A DNA stretch of 64,000 bases from CAWCUZ01 sp963798795. Its GTDB lineage: Bacteria > Acidobacteriota > Vicinamibacteria > Vicinamibacterales > SCN-69-37. Below, in pieces: positions 36,580-48,800 of the stretch. The position numbers were made by a program, and so were the translations under genes. The DNA lies in contig CAWCUZ010000007.1 of the NCBI GenBank assembly GCA_963798795.1, forward strand, positions 1 through 64,000, given 5' to 3'. Position 1 is the stretch's first letter, and each line of letters opens with the position of its first letter. The notes under the pieces were generated by a model. It made no database searches. It had not been told where the DNA came from and saw only the letters and a list, made by a program, of their open reading frames with translations.

Positions 36580-39500
36580 TGGCGGACGTGAAGCATCAGC
36601 TCGACGGCCTGTCGGTGGAGGAGAAGCGGCGGCTGCTCGCGCGACTCCTCGCGCAGCGCGCCACCCAGCCCGTCGACTACCCACTGTCGGGCATGCAGCA
36701 GCCGCTGTGGCTCTACGAGCAGCTCGAGCCCGGGACGTCTATCTACAACAACCCGCTCCGTCTCCGTATTCGCGGGCCGTTGGACCGCGGCCGGCTCGAA
36801 CGAGCGATCGCGGCCGTGGTCGCCCGCCACGATGCTCTCCGCACGGCCTTCGTGGAACGCGACGGCCAGCCGATCCAGCGGGTGTCTCCGACCGTCGCGG
36901 TGGCGCTTCCTGTTACGGACCTCTCCCCGAAGCCGGCGGAGGAGCGTGCCCGCGCCCTGCGTGAGTTAGAGGCCTCGGTCGCCCGGCGGCCTTTTGACCT
37001 TGCCAATCCTCCGCTTGTCCGGTTCGTCCTGGTGAGGCTGACGGACGCCGAACACGTCCTGCTGGTCGTCAGCCATCAGCTCGTCTGCGACGGGTGGTCC
37101 ATCGCCGTGCTCCTGAACGAGATGACGGCGGCCTACGGCGGCGCGGACTCCGGCGCGGCGTTGCTGCCGCCGTTGCCGATTCAGTACCCGGACCTCGTCG
37201 CACGACAGCTCCGGGAGGGTGCGCTGGCGTCGGACCAGAGTCTGACGTTCTGGAAGCAACATCTGGCAGGCTGCCCGCCGGAGAGCGAGTGGCCCACCGA
37301 TCGCGTGCGGTCGGCGGCCCACACGCACCGGGGAGCCGCGGCGTCGCGGTGGCTGTCCGCCGATCTGAACGCCCGGCTGGCCGCGCTCGGACGAGCCGAG
37401 GGCGCGACGCTGTTCATGACCTTGCTCGCGGCCCTGAAGCTGCTCCTGTTTCTGCACACCGGCCAGGAGGACCTCGTGATCGGCGTGCCGGTCGCGGGAC
37501 GCGAAGACCGTGATGCGGCGCCACTCATCGGGTGCTTCGTCAATACCGTCGCGATCCGGTCCACGGTCGCCGGCGCGCTGACCTTCGCCGACCTTGTCGG
37601 GCGCGTGCGCACGGCATCGCTCGACGCCTACCGGCATCAGCGCACGCCCTTTCCGGATGTGCTCGACGCCGCTGGCGTGGCACGCGACCCCGCCCGCTCA
37701 CCACTGTTCCAGATCTTCTTCAATGTCCTGAACCTCCCGAACCGGCCGCTGGATGCGGCGGGGCTGTCTTTCGTCGCCGAGTCGCTGCCTGAGATGGACG
37801 CGAAGTTCGATCTCACGTTCTACGTTGCCGAGCACGGTGGCCGGCTACTGGTCGACCTGGTCTACAACGCAGACCTATACGGCGAAGCGACGGCCCGGGA
37901 CATCCTCGCGCAGTACGAACGCGTGCTCGAGGCGGTCTCCCGGAATCCCCGCCTGCCGATTTGTGAGACCCCGCTGGGAACCCCGCCGGTTGAGTCTTGC
38001 CGCTCGCCGATCCCGCCCGGCCCATCGTTCGATCCGTTCGAAGAACGCGCCATCGATCAGTCCATCGGTGGGCGCTTCGCCACGACGGCCGCACGATTCG
38101 CCGCTCACGAAGCGGTGGTCGGGCCATCCGGCGCGTGGACCTATCGGGAACTGGACCGCCGCGTGACGGCGATCGGCCGTCATCTGGCGACCGTGGCTGG
38201 GCAGGGCGCCGGCATGGTCGGCGTGCTGTGTGCGCAGGCGCCGGGCGCGGTGGCGGCCATCCTGGGCACGCTTGTCGCGGGCAAGAGCTATGTGCCGCTG
38301 GACCCACTCACGCCGATCGAGCGCTTGCGCTTCATCGTGCGCGACGCGGGCGCAACGGCGATTCTGACGGACGCCTCCAACAGGCGAACCGCGGAGGTCC
38401 TGATCGAACCATCCCGCGTGATTGACGTCGACGATGCCGCGGCTGGCGCCGGATCCGAGCCGCTGATCGATCTCGGTCACGCGGCTCCGGACGACCTGGC
38501 CTACGTCCTCTACACGTCCGGGTCGACCGGGACGCCGAAGGGCGTGATGCAAAGTCATCGCAACGCGCTGCATTTCGCGCGCGTCTACGCGAACAACCTG
38601 CGGATCTCCTCGGGGGATCGGCTGTCGCTGGTACCATGGTACGGCTTCGATGCCGCGATCATGGACATGCTGGGCGCGCTGTTGAACGGCGCGACGCTCG
38701 TCATCCGGGACGTCCGGCAGCAGGGTGTCACCGGACTGCCGGCGTGGATTCGCGCGAACCGGATCTCCATCTACCACTCGACTCCGACCGTCTTCCGTCT
38801 CGCCTTCGCCGGCGAGTGCGCCGAAGACCTTGCCAGCGTCCGAGCAGCCGTGCTGGGAGGCGAGGAGGCCACCGTTTCCGACTTGGCGCTCTTCCGCAGG
38901 CGGTTCCCGCCCGCTGCCTGGCTGGTGAACGGATTTGGACCGACCGAGGCGACCGTGTGTCTGCAGGCGTACTATTCCGCGGGCGCGGAATGGCACCGTC
39001 CGTCACTGCCGGTGGGTCTGCCGGTCGATGGCATCGACGTTCGCCTGGTCCATCCGGAGGGCGGTTTCAGCGAAGTCGTCGGCGAGTTGCAAATCTGCAG
39101 CCCGTACGTCGCTCTCGGCTACTGGCAGCAGCCGTCACTCACCGCCCGCGCCTTCGACCGCGACGACAGGGGGCACTCGGCGTATCGCACCGGCGACATC
39201 ATGCGGCGGCTCAGCGACGGGACGTTCGAGTTTCTGGGCCGCCGCGACGGGCAGGTCAAGCTGCGTGGCATGCGGGTGGAAATTGGCGAAGTCGAAGCTG
39301 TCCTGGCCGAACACCCGGCCGTCGCCCAAGCGGCGGTGGTGGCGGCCGACGGACCGGCCGGTGCCGCGTCCGGGTTGACGGCGTTCGTAACGGCGCGGTC
39401 CGGGCGTGTCGTGGACGAGCGCGACGTCCGCCGGTGGCTTCGCGAACGACTGCCCGAGTACATGCTGCCGGCCGCCATCGTCAATCTCCGGGCGCTGCCT

Positions 39501-39851
39501 CTCACGGCGAGCGGCAAGGTGGACCGGGCCCGCCTGCGCGAAACGCCCGTGCCCGCCAGCCAGCATGACGTGCCCCCCGCTCCGCCGCAGACCGACACAG
39601 AGCGCGCGGTGGCCGCGGTCTGGCGCGACCTCCTGGGTGCGGATCCTATCAGCCGTGACGTTGACTTCTTCGTCGTGGGCGGTAACTCGCTGCACGCCAG
39701 CCAGCTCATCTCGCGCCTCCGGGTCCGTTTCGGTGTGGACGTGCCGCTGCGTTCGGTCTTCGACAATCCCAACGTGGCCGGCCTGGCGGCGGCCGTCGAA
39801 GCGGCCGCGCGCGGCGGACCGGCCGTCGAACGGGAGGAAGTGGAATTCTGA
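36579..39851 (+). CDS. NRPS module, C-A-PCP, accepting the polyketide chain
   Basis: Joins the first amino acid to the polyketide. One clean 1090-residue frame. An N-terminal segment LSVEEKRRLLARLLAQR probably docks to the last PKS. The C domain covers residues about 20-460; its catalytic motif reads HQLVCDG (His166, Gln167) where HHxxxDG is expected, so the catalytic second His is missing. The A domain covers residues about 495-985 (YTSGSTGTPKG, FGPTEAT, YRTGD, GKVDR). Pocket positions align as D-A-M-H-V-G-G-V-C, which matches no specificity code I know. PCP covers residues about 1005-1075 (Ser codon 39687-39689, GGNSLHA). The acidic C-terminus EREEVEF suits binding to a TubC-type docking domain at the start of the next protein. 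Start and stop each share one base with the neighbours. Confidence 0.96.
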   Translation: MADVKHQLDGLSVEEKRRLLARLLAQRATQPVDYPLSGMQQPLWLYEQLEPGTSIYNNPLRLRIRGPLDRGRLERAIAAVVARHDALRTAFVERDGQPIQRVSPTVAVALPVTDLSPKPAEERARALRELEASVARRPFDLANPPLVRFVLVRLTDAEHVLLVVSHQLVCDGWSIAVLLNEMTAAYGGADSGAALLPPLPIQYPDLVARQLREGALASDQSLTFWKQHLAGCPPESEWPTDRVRSAAHTHRGAAASRWLSADLNARLAALGRAEGATLFMTLLAALKLLLFLHTGQEDLVIGVPVAGREDRDAAPLIGCFVNTVAIRSTVAGALTFADLVGRVRTASLDAYRHQRTPFPDVLDAAGVARDPARSPLFQIFFNVLNLPNRPLDAAGLSFVAESLPEMDAKFDLTFYVAEHGGRLLVDLVYNADLYGEATARDILAQYERVLEAVSRNPRLPICETPLGTPPVESCRSPIPPGPSFDPFEERAIDQSIGGRFATTAARFAAHEAVVGPSGAWTYRELDRRVTAIGRHLATVAGQGAGMVGVLCAQAPGAVAAILGTLVAGKSYVPLDPLTPIERLRFIVRDAGATAILTDASNRRTAEVLIEPSRVIDVDDAAAGAGSEPLIDLGHAAPDDLAYVLYTSGSTGTPKGVMQSHRNALHFARVYANNLRISSGDRLSLVPWYGFDAAIMDMLGALLNGATLVIRDVRQQGVTGLPAWIRANRISIYHSTPTVFRLAFAGECAEDLASVRAAVLGGEEATVSDLALFRRRFPPAAWLVNGFGPTEATVCLQAYYSAGAEWHRPSLPVGLPVDGIDVRLVHPEGGFSEVVGELQICSPYVALGYWQQPSLTARAFDRDDRGHSAYRTGDIMRRLSDGTFEFLGRRDGQVKLRGMRVEIGEVEAVLAEHPAVAQAAVVAADGPAGAASGLTAFVTARSGRVVDERDVRRWLRERLPEYMLPAAIVNLRALPLTASGKVDRARLRETPVPASQHDVPPAPPQTDTERAVAAVWRDLLGADPISRDVDFFVVGGNSLHASQLISRLRVRFGVDVPLRSVFDNPNVAGLAAAVEAAARGGPAVEREEVEF

Positions 39852-42800
39852 TGGCGGCCGACCTGCTGGCGCGGCTGCGCGCCCTCGACGTGAAGCTGTG
39901 GGCCGAGGACGACCGGCTGCGCGTCAGCGCGCCGAAGAGCGTGCTGACGCCGGAGCTGCGCGCGGAGATCACCGCGCGCAAGGCCGAGCTGCTCGCGCTC
40001 GTCCGCGCGGGGAGCGGACGGCACGTCCGCGCCGGGTGTCCCCGGCGCCGGCGTCCAAGGGACCGGCGCCGCTGTCGTTCTCGCAGCAGCGGCTCTGGTT
40101 CCTCGATCAGCTCAGCCCCGGCTCGGCCGAGTACAACATGCCGGGCGGCCTGCGCTTCGTGGGCGTGCTCGATCGCGGCGCGCTTGAGCGGGCGATCGGC
40201 GCCATCGTCGAGCGGCACGATGCTCTGCGGACGCGGTTTCCGGCCGCCGACGGCGAGCCGGCACAGGTGGTCGAGGCGTTTGCCGGCTTCCGCCTTCGCG
40301 TGCACGACCTCCGGCGGGTTCCTCCCCGAGCGGCGCGCGCAGCTCGATCGGGCGATGGCCGCGGAAGCCCAGCGGCCCTTCGACCTCGCGAACGGACCGC
40401 TGTTCCGTGTCGCGCTCTACCAGGTCGACGACCTCGAGCACCTGCTGCTCAGCACGATGCACCACATCGTGAGCGACGGCTGGTCGGCCTCGGTGTTCGT
40501 GCGTGAGCTCGAGGCGCTGTACGCGGCGTTTGCCGAGGGCCGGCCGTCTCCGCTTCCTTCCCTGCCGATGCAGTACGCCGACTTCGCGCGCGCCCAGCGC
40601 CGATGGCCGAGCAGCATCCCGAAGCCTTCGCCCGCGATCTCGACTACTGGACACGTCAGCTCCAGGGGCTGACCGCGCTCGAGGCGCCGACCGATCGCCC
40701 GCGATCGGCCGTGCGCGAAGCGCGTGGCGCGCGCCTCCGCCGGCCGCTTCCGGCCGGCGTCATGGACGCGGTCGAGGAGGCGAGCCGGCGCCAGGGCGTG
40801 ACGCCGTTCATGCTGCTCCTGACCGCGTTCACGAGCCTGCTCGCCCGCTTCTCGGGCCAGGACGACATCGCGGTCGGCACGCCCATCGCCAACCGCACGC
40901 GCCTCGAGCAGGAGCCGCTGATCGGCTTTTTCGCGAACACGCTCGTGCTGCGCGCCGATCTGTCGGGCAGCCCGACCTTCGGCGAGGCGCTGCGGCGCGT
41001 GCGCGAAACGGCGCTCGACGCCTACGCCCACCAGGAGCTGCCCTTCGAGAAGCTCGTCGAGGCGCTGCATCCCGCGCGCGAAATGAGCCGGCTGCCGCTC
41101 TTCCAGGTGATGTTCGTGCTCCAGAACGTCCCAGTGGAGCTGCCCGTGCTCGCGGGCGCGCGCCTCGAGCCGGTGCTATTGCACTCGGGCGCCGCCCAGG
41201 CCGACATCGTGCTGCACGTCGGGCGCGATTTTCGTGGCGGACACCTGCTCACGCTCGAGTACGACACGGATCTGTTCGACGAGGCGACGATGGCCGCGTT
41301 CGCCGACGCCTTCGTGACGCTCCTCAGCGGATCCCTGCAGGACCCGGGGCGCCGAATCCTCGAGCTGCCGGTTCTGACCCCGGACGTGCGGCGGCGCCTG
41401 CTCGTCGACTGGAACGCGACCCGCCGCGACTTCCCGCTCGATCGGCAGACCGTGGTCAGCCTGTTCGAACGCCAGGCGGAGGCGGCGCCGGATGCGATCG
41501 CCGTCACCTGCGCCGGTGAGGCGATCGACTACCGCACCCTCGCCGCGCGATCCCGTCGGCTCGCCGGGTATTTGCGGTCTCTGGGCGCGGGCCCCGGGTC
41601 GCTGGTTGGCATCTGCCTGGAACGATCCGCCGATTTGGTCGTCGCGCTCTTCGGCATCCTCGAAACCGGCGCCGCGTACCTGCCGCTGGATCCGGCGTTT
41701 CCCCCGCGCGGCTCGCCTACATGCTCGAGGACTCGACGGCCGCGCTGGTCGTGACCGACAGCCGCCTCCGGAAAATGGTGTTGACCGGGTCGGTGCGAGC
41801 GGTCTGCCTCGACGCCGAAGCGGACGCGATCGGCGGCGCGGATTCCGCGCCGCCCGGCCTCGCGCGGCCGGAGGGCCTGGCGTACCTGCTCTACACCTCC
41901 GGCTCGACGGGCCAGCCAAAGGGCGTCGCCATCGCGCACCGATCGCTCGCCAATTTCCTGCTTGCCATGCGGGAGACGCCCGGTCTTTCAACCGCCGATC
42001 GCCTGCTGTCGGTGACGACGCTGTCGTTCGACATCGCCGGGTCTCGAGATCCATCTGCCGTTGATCGCCGGGGCGCGCGTGGTGCTGGCCACGCGGAATG
42101 AAGCGCTCGATCCGGCGGCGCTGGCGCGCCTGATCGACGCGCACCAGGCCACGGTCATGCAGGCGACGCCCGCCACCTGGCGTCTGCTGCTCGACGACGG
42201 ATGGCCCGGGCAGACCGGCCTCACGATCCTCTGCGGCGGCGAGACTCTGCCGCGCGAGCTGGCCGATCGCCTGTTGAGGACCGGCAGCCGCCTCTGGAAC
42301 ATGTACGGGCCGACGGAGACGCACCGTGTGGTCCACGGTCGAACGCGTGACGCCCGGCGATGGACCCGTCAGCATCGGGCAGCCCGATCGCCAACACCGA
42401 AGTCTACGTGCTCGATTCGCGGCCTCCATCCAGTGCCGGTGGGTGCGCCCGGCGAGTTGTGCATCGGCGGTGAGGGCGTGGCGGTCGGCTATTTCGGACA
42501 GCCGGACCTGACGGGCGAACGATTCGTGCCGGATCCGTTCAGCGGCCGGCCGGGCGCCGCCTGTATCGCACGGGCGATCTGGCGCGGTTCCGGGCCGACG
42601 GCCGCCTCGACTTCCTCGGCCGCCGCGATCAGCAGGTCAAGGTCCGCGGGTTCCGCGTCGAACTGGGCGAAATCGAAGCCGTGCTCGCGCAGCATCCGTC
42701 CGTCCGGCGGGCGGCGGTCGCCGTGCGCGAGCCCGCGCCGGGCGACGCGCGGCTCGTCGCTTACGTCGTTCCGGCGCCGGGCACCCCGCTCGACCCAGTT

Positions 42801-45800
42801 GCCCTGCGCGCGCACGTCCGCCAGCACCTGGCGGAGTACATGGCGCCGTCCGTGTACGTGTCGATGACGGCGATGCCGCTCACGCCGGCCGGCAAGCTGG
42901 ATCGCCAGCGCACTGCCCGCGCCGGAGGCCGGAGGCCGGGTCCGGCGCGCGGAGCCGCCGCAGGGCGAGAGTGAAACGCGGGTGGCGGGGCTCTGGGCCG
43001 ACGTGCTCGGCACCTCGTCGATCGGGCGGCACGACAATTTCTTCGAGCTCGGCGGCCACTCGCTGCTGGCCGCGCGGATGGTGGCGCGTCTGCAGACGGC
43101 ATTCGGCGTGGCCGTGCCCGTACGGGTGCTCTTCGAACGGCAGACCGTCGCCGAACTGGCGGCGTATCCTGGAGGAGACTCGGGGCGCCGGTCCGGCCGT
43201 CGAGGCGATTCCGCGCGCCGATCGCGCCGCGCCGCTGGTGCTCTCGCCCGGGCAACAGCGTCTCTGGTTCTTCGATCAACTCGGAGCCGGGCAGCTCCGC
43301 GTACAACGTGCCGCTGGCGCTGCGCCTGTCCGGTGCGCTCGACGCCGATGCGCTCCAGACAGCCCTGTCGGCCATCGTCGAACGCCACGAGATTCTGCGG
43401 ACAAATTTCGAGTCCGTCGACGGGCGGCCGCGCCAGGTCGTCCGTCCGCCGGCATCCGTTCCAGTCCCGGTGACCGACCTCAGCCATCTCGACGGCGCGA
43501 TCGCGATCGAGCGGGCGCTCGAGGCCGTGGCGGAAGCTGCCGCCAGGTCGTTCGATCTCGGCCCGCGACCCCTCGTGCGTGCCCGGCTTTTCCGGCTCGA
43601 CGACACGACGCACTACCTGCTCGTCACGTTCCACCACATCGTGGCCGACGGGTGGTCGCTCGGCGTGTTCCTGCGCGAGTTGACGGCGCTCTACCAAGGC
43701 CCGTGGAGGCCCGGGACTTCAGCGCCACGGAGGCCGGGGCTAGCCCGGACTCTACCGGCGCTCCCCGTGCAGTATGCCGACTTCGCCGCGTGGCAGCAGG
43801 CCTGGCTGGCGCGCGGCGGCGGCGACGCCGACATCGCGTTCTGGCGGCGGCAGCTCGCCGGCGCGCCGCCGGCGCTCGAGCTTCCGCTCGACCATCCGCG
43901 TCCGGCCGCGCAGTCCTTCCGCGGCGAGGCCTGCCACCGCGTCGTGGATGCGGCCGTGACCCGCCGGCTGCGGGCCCTCGGCCGCGCCGAGCAGGCAACG
44001 CTGTTCATGACACTCGTCTCGGCCTTTGCCGCCGTGCTGTCCCGGCTCAGCGGACAGGACGACGTGTGCGTGGGCGTGCCGGTGGCCGGCCGCGGCCGCG
44101 CCGAAACCGAGCACCTGATCGGCGCGTTCCTGAACACCGTGGTGCTGCGGACGCGGCTCGACCCCGCCGCCACGTTCCACGACCTCGTCGGCCGCGTCCG
44201 CGCCGCCACGCTGGAAGCGTTCGCCCACGACGCGCTGCCATTCGAGCGCGTGGTCGAAGCCCTGGTGCCGGAGCGGGACCTCAGCCGAACGCCGTTGTTC
44301 CAGGTCGTGTTCAACATGCTCAATTTCGGCATCTCCGATGCCGTCGAGCTCGCGGACCTGCGCATCGAGCCGGCGCCGCTGCCGGCGAGCCTGCAGGCCG
44401 CCTCCAAGTTCGACCTGACGATGTACGCGGCGGAGGCCGGCGGTGAACTGCATCTGCGCGCTGTGTACGACGCGTCGCTCTTCAATCGACCGCGCATCGA
44501 GGCGCTCCTCGGCGTGTACGAACAAGTGCTGGCGCGCGCGAGCGCCAACCCGGCCGTCCGCGTCATGGACCTCGATTTGATGGCGCCCGAATCCCGCGCG
44601 GCGCTTCCGGATCCAGCCGCACCGCTCGTCGAGGCGCCGCCCGGGCCGTCGATTGCCGCGCGCCTCCGGGAGATTGCGGCGGCGGCGCCCGACCGCGTGG
44701 CCGTGGAGGATGCGGCCGGCGCGATGACCTACGCGGAGCTGGATCGCGCGAGCGACCGGCTGGCCGGACGGCTCGTCGCCGCCGGAATCGGCGCGGGGGA
44801 CGTCGTCGCGGTGTACGCGCACCGCAGCCGCGCCCTGGTCGTGTCGATGATGGCGGTCCTCAAGAGCGGCGGCGCGTTCTGCCTGCTCGATCCGGCGCAG
44901 CCGGCGGAGCGGCTCGTTCGGTGCGTCAGTGCCGCCGCGCCGGTGGCGTGCCTGCACCTCACGGCAGCGGGCGACATGCCCGACGCTCTCGTCACGGCGA
45001 TCGGGACGACGGCGCGGGTCGTTCTGCCGGTCGAAGACCGCGTCGGCGGGGGCGATGAGTCCGCGCCGTCAGCGGAACTGTCGGAGAATCCGGATCGGCT
45101 CATCTACGTCGCCTGCACGTCCGGCACGACAGGGGACCTGAAGGCAGTGGCCGGCACGGCCAGACCGGTGCGCCACTTCCTGATGTGGCACTCCGCGACG
45201 TTCGGGCTGAGTTCGTCGGACCGGTTTTCGATGCTCTCGGGCCTGGCGCACGACCCGCTGCTGCGCGACGTGCTGACGCCGCTCTGGGTGGGCGGCACGC
45301 TGGTGATCCCCGCGCCGGAGGTCATCCGCCAGCCGCGTGAGCTGGCCGACTGGTTCCGGCGCGCGCGCGTCACGACGGCGCATGCGACTCCGCAGCACGC
45401 CCGGCTTCTGACCGCCGGCGCGGTGGAGCTGGGCGAGACCTTTCCGGACCTGCGGCACGTGTTCTTCGCCGGCGACGTGCTGACCGATCACGTCGTCGCC
45501 GACGTACGCCACGCGGCGCCGGTCGCGACGCTCGTCAATTTCTATGGCGCCACGGAAACTCCGCAGGCGATGGCGTGGTTCCCCGTGCCTCCGCCACCGG
45601 GAGGCGCGGGGGAGCCCGCCGGCGCGTCGATTCCGATCGGCCGGGGGATCGAGGGCGTCCAGTTGCTCGTCGTCAATGCCGCAGGGCGCCTGTGCGGCGT
45701 CGGCGAACCGGGCGAGATCTGGATCCGCACGCCGTACCTGGCGCTCGGCTACCTGAACGATCCGGACCTGACCTCGGCGCGATTCCTGAAGAATCCCTTC

Positions 45801-48800
45801 GGCAGCGCCCCGGGCGATCGCACCTATCGCACCGGTGACGTGGGCCGGTACCGAGCGGACGGCACGGTGGAATTCGCCGGGCGCCGCGACCTGCAGGTCA
45901 AGATTCGCGGCTTCCGGGTGGAGATCGAGGAGGTCGAGCACGTGCTCGCCCGGCATGCGGCCGTGGCGAGTGTAGCCGTCGTCACGCGGCCCGATGCGGC
46001 GGGCGAGCTCGAGCTGGTGGCCTGCTTCGTGCCGCGTGCGTCGGCCCCGCCGCCGCCGGCCGACGCGCTGCGTGCGCTCGCCGCGTCGCGCCTGCCGGAC
46101 TACGCCGTGCCGGGGCGGTTCGAGCAGCTCGAGGTGATGCCGTTGTCGCCCAACGGCAAGATCGATCGCGCGGCGCTCCGGCGCCCGGCCGGGGTCGAAC
46201 TGCGCACGGCCGCTCCGGTCGCGCCGAGAACCGAGACCGAGCGGCGCGTTGCGTCGATCTGGGCCGAGGTCCTCCGAACCGGCGAGGTCGGCGTCCGCGA
46301 CAACTTCTTCGAGCGCGGCGGCCACTCCTTGCTCGCCACGCAGGTGGTCTCGCGCATCCGCACGATCTGTGGCGTGGAGCTGCCGCTGCGGCGGCTGTTC
46401 GAAGCGCCGACGGTCGAAGGCCTCGCTGCGGCCGTCGACGCGCTGGCCGGCGAAACCGGCGCCGCGGCGGCGCCGCCGATGGTCCCCGTCGCCCGCGGGG
46501 GCGCGCTGCCGCTCTCGTTCTCGCAGGAACGGATGTGGTTCCTGAACCAGCTCATGCCGGAGTCGATCGCCTACAACATCGCGATCGCGAGCCGGCTTCG
46601 CGGCCCGATCGACCTCGCGGCGTTCGCCCGCGCGTTCGAGGTCCTCGCCCGCCGCCATGAGTCGCTGCGCACGACGTTCCGGTTCGCCGACAAGGCCCCC
46701 ACCCAGGTCATCGCGGCCGAGCCGCACAATCCGTTCTCGTTCACCGACGTCAGCGCGATTCCGGTGGAGGCCGCCCTGGCCGAGGCGCGCCGCCTGGCGG
46801 AAGCGGCGGCGCGCGTGCCGTTCGACCTCACGAACGGACCGCTGATGCGCGTGTCGGCGTACCGCGTGGCGCCCGACGACCACGTAGTCATGCTGAACAT
46901 GCACCACATCATCTCGGACCAGTGGTCGGCCGGTGTGCTGGGCCGGGAGATTGGAGTCATCTATGAGGCGCTGACGCGCGGCGCCGAGCCGGAGCTCCCG
47001 GCGCTGCCCATCCAGTACCCCGACTTTGCGTCCTGGCAGCGCCGGTGGCTCGACGGCGATCGGCTGCGCGAGCAGCTCGACTACTGGACCGCCCGGCTGA
47101 CCGGTGCGCCACCGCTGGAACTGCCGACGGACCGGCCGCGCCCGTCCTTTCAGGCCGGCCGCGGGTCCCGCCGCCTGATCGCATTCCCTCAGGATCTGGT
47201 CGAGTCGGTGCGCGCGCTGACGGTGGCCGAGAACTCGACGCCCTTCATGGCGTTGCTCGCCGCCTTCAAGCTGCTGTTGTGGCGGTACAGCGGCCAGGAC
47301 GACCTCACGGTCGGTGTGCCGATCGCGAACCGCACCCGGCAGGAAGTCGAGGGGCAGATCGGCACGTTCGTCAATACGCTGGCGCTTCGGACCACGGTGG
47401 ATGCCGAGGGCAGCTTCCGCGACCTGCTGCGGCGCGTCCGCGAAATGGCGCTCGGCGCGTACGCCCACCAGGATCTCCCGTTCGAGCGGCTGGTTCAGGA
47501 GCTGCGTCCCGGCCGCGACACGAGCCGGGCGCCGCTCGTGCAGGTGCTGTTCAACGTGGTCAACGCGCCGCTGCCGCCCGCGACCGGCACGCTGACGTCG
47601 CAGCCGTTCCCGATCGACCGCGGCGCCGCCCAGTTCGACCTCACGCTCTCGGTGAACTTCGAACGTCAGCGGACCGCCCTGCTCGAGTACGACACCGACC
47701 TGTTCGACGCACACCGGATCGACCGCATGCTCGCGCAGTACCGGACGATTCTGGAAGAGGTCGTCCGCGATCCCGACCGGCCGGTCGCCGGGATCCCGCT
47801 GCTCGACCGCGCGGAACGACAGACGGTCCTCGTCGACTGGAACGCGACGGCGGCCGAGTGTCCGGCTGAGACCGTCGCTCAACGGTTCGAGGCTGCGGCG
47901 GCCCGCACGCCCGGCGCCCGCGCGGTCCGGTGCGGCGCGGACGAAATCGACTACGCCTCGCTCAACAAGCGAGCGAACCGCATCGCCCGGCACCTGCGCG
48001 CCTGCGGCGCGGGTCCCGGCCGGTTCGTGGGCCTGTGCATGGAGCGGTCGATCGATCTCGTCGCCGGCCTGCTGGCCATCGTCAAATCGGGCGCGGCCTA
48101 TCTGCCGCTCGATCCCGCGTTCCCGCGCGACCGCCTCGCGTTCATGCTCGAGGATTCCGCCGCGCCCGTGCTGCTCACGGCGGGCCCGGCCGCCGGCGAC
48201 CTGCCGCCGACCACCGCGCGTGTCGTCCGGCTCGACGCCGACCGCGCGGCGATCGCCGCGCAGTCCGCTGACAACCTCGAGCCGTCGGCCGGTCCCGAGG
48301 ACCCGGTGTACGTCATCTACACCTCAGGGTCCACCGGCAAGCCCAAGGGCGTGGTCGTGCCGCACCGCGCCCTGACGAACTTCCTGTGGTCCATGCAGCG
48401 TGAGCCGGGTCTCACCGATCGCGACACGGTCGTCGCGGTGACGACGCTGTCGTTCGACATCGCGGGTCTCGAAATCCATCTGCCGCTCGTGACCGGGGCG
48501 CGCGTCGTGCTGGCCACACGCGACGAGGCGACCGACCCGGTGCGCCTCGCGGCGCTGATGCAGGTCCAGGGCGCCGCGCTGATGCAGGCCACGCCGGCGA
48601 CCTGGCGCATGCTGCTCGACGACGGGTGGACCGGGCGGCCGGATCTCACGATCCTGTGCGGCGGCGAGGCGATGACCCGCGACCTCGCGGACCGGCTGCT
48701 GGTCCGTGGCCGCGCGGTCTGGAACATGTACGGACCGACCGAAACCACCGTCTGGTCCACCATTGAACGCGTGTCCGCCGGCACCGAGCCGATCAGCATC

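Noticed and set aside
46905..46925. Defective third condensation domain because its motif reads HHIISDQW instead of HHxxxDG.
   Set aside because: Both His and the Asp are present; the Gly-to-Gln change is tolerated in many condensation domains as far as I recall.
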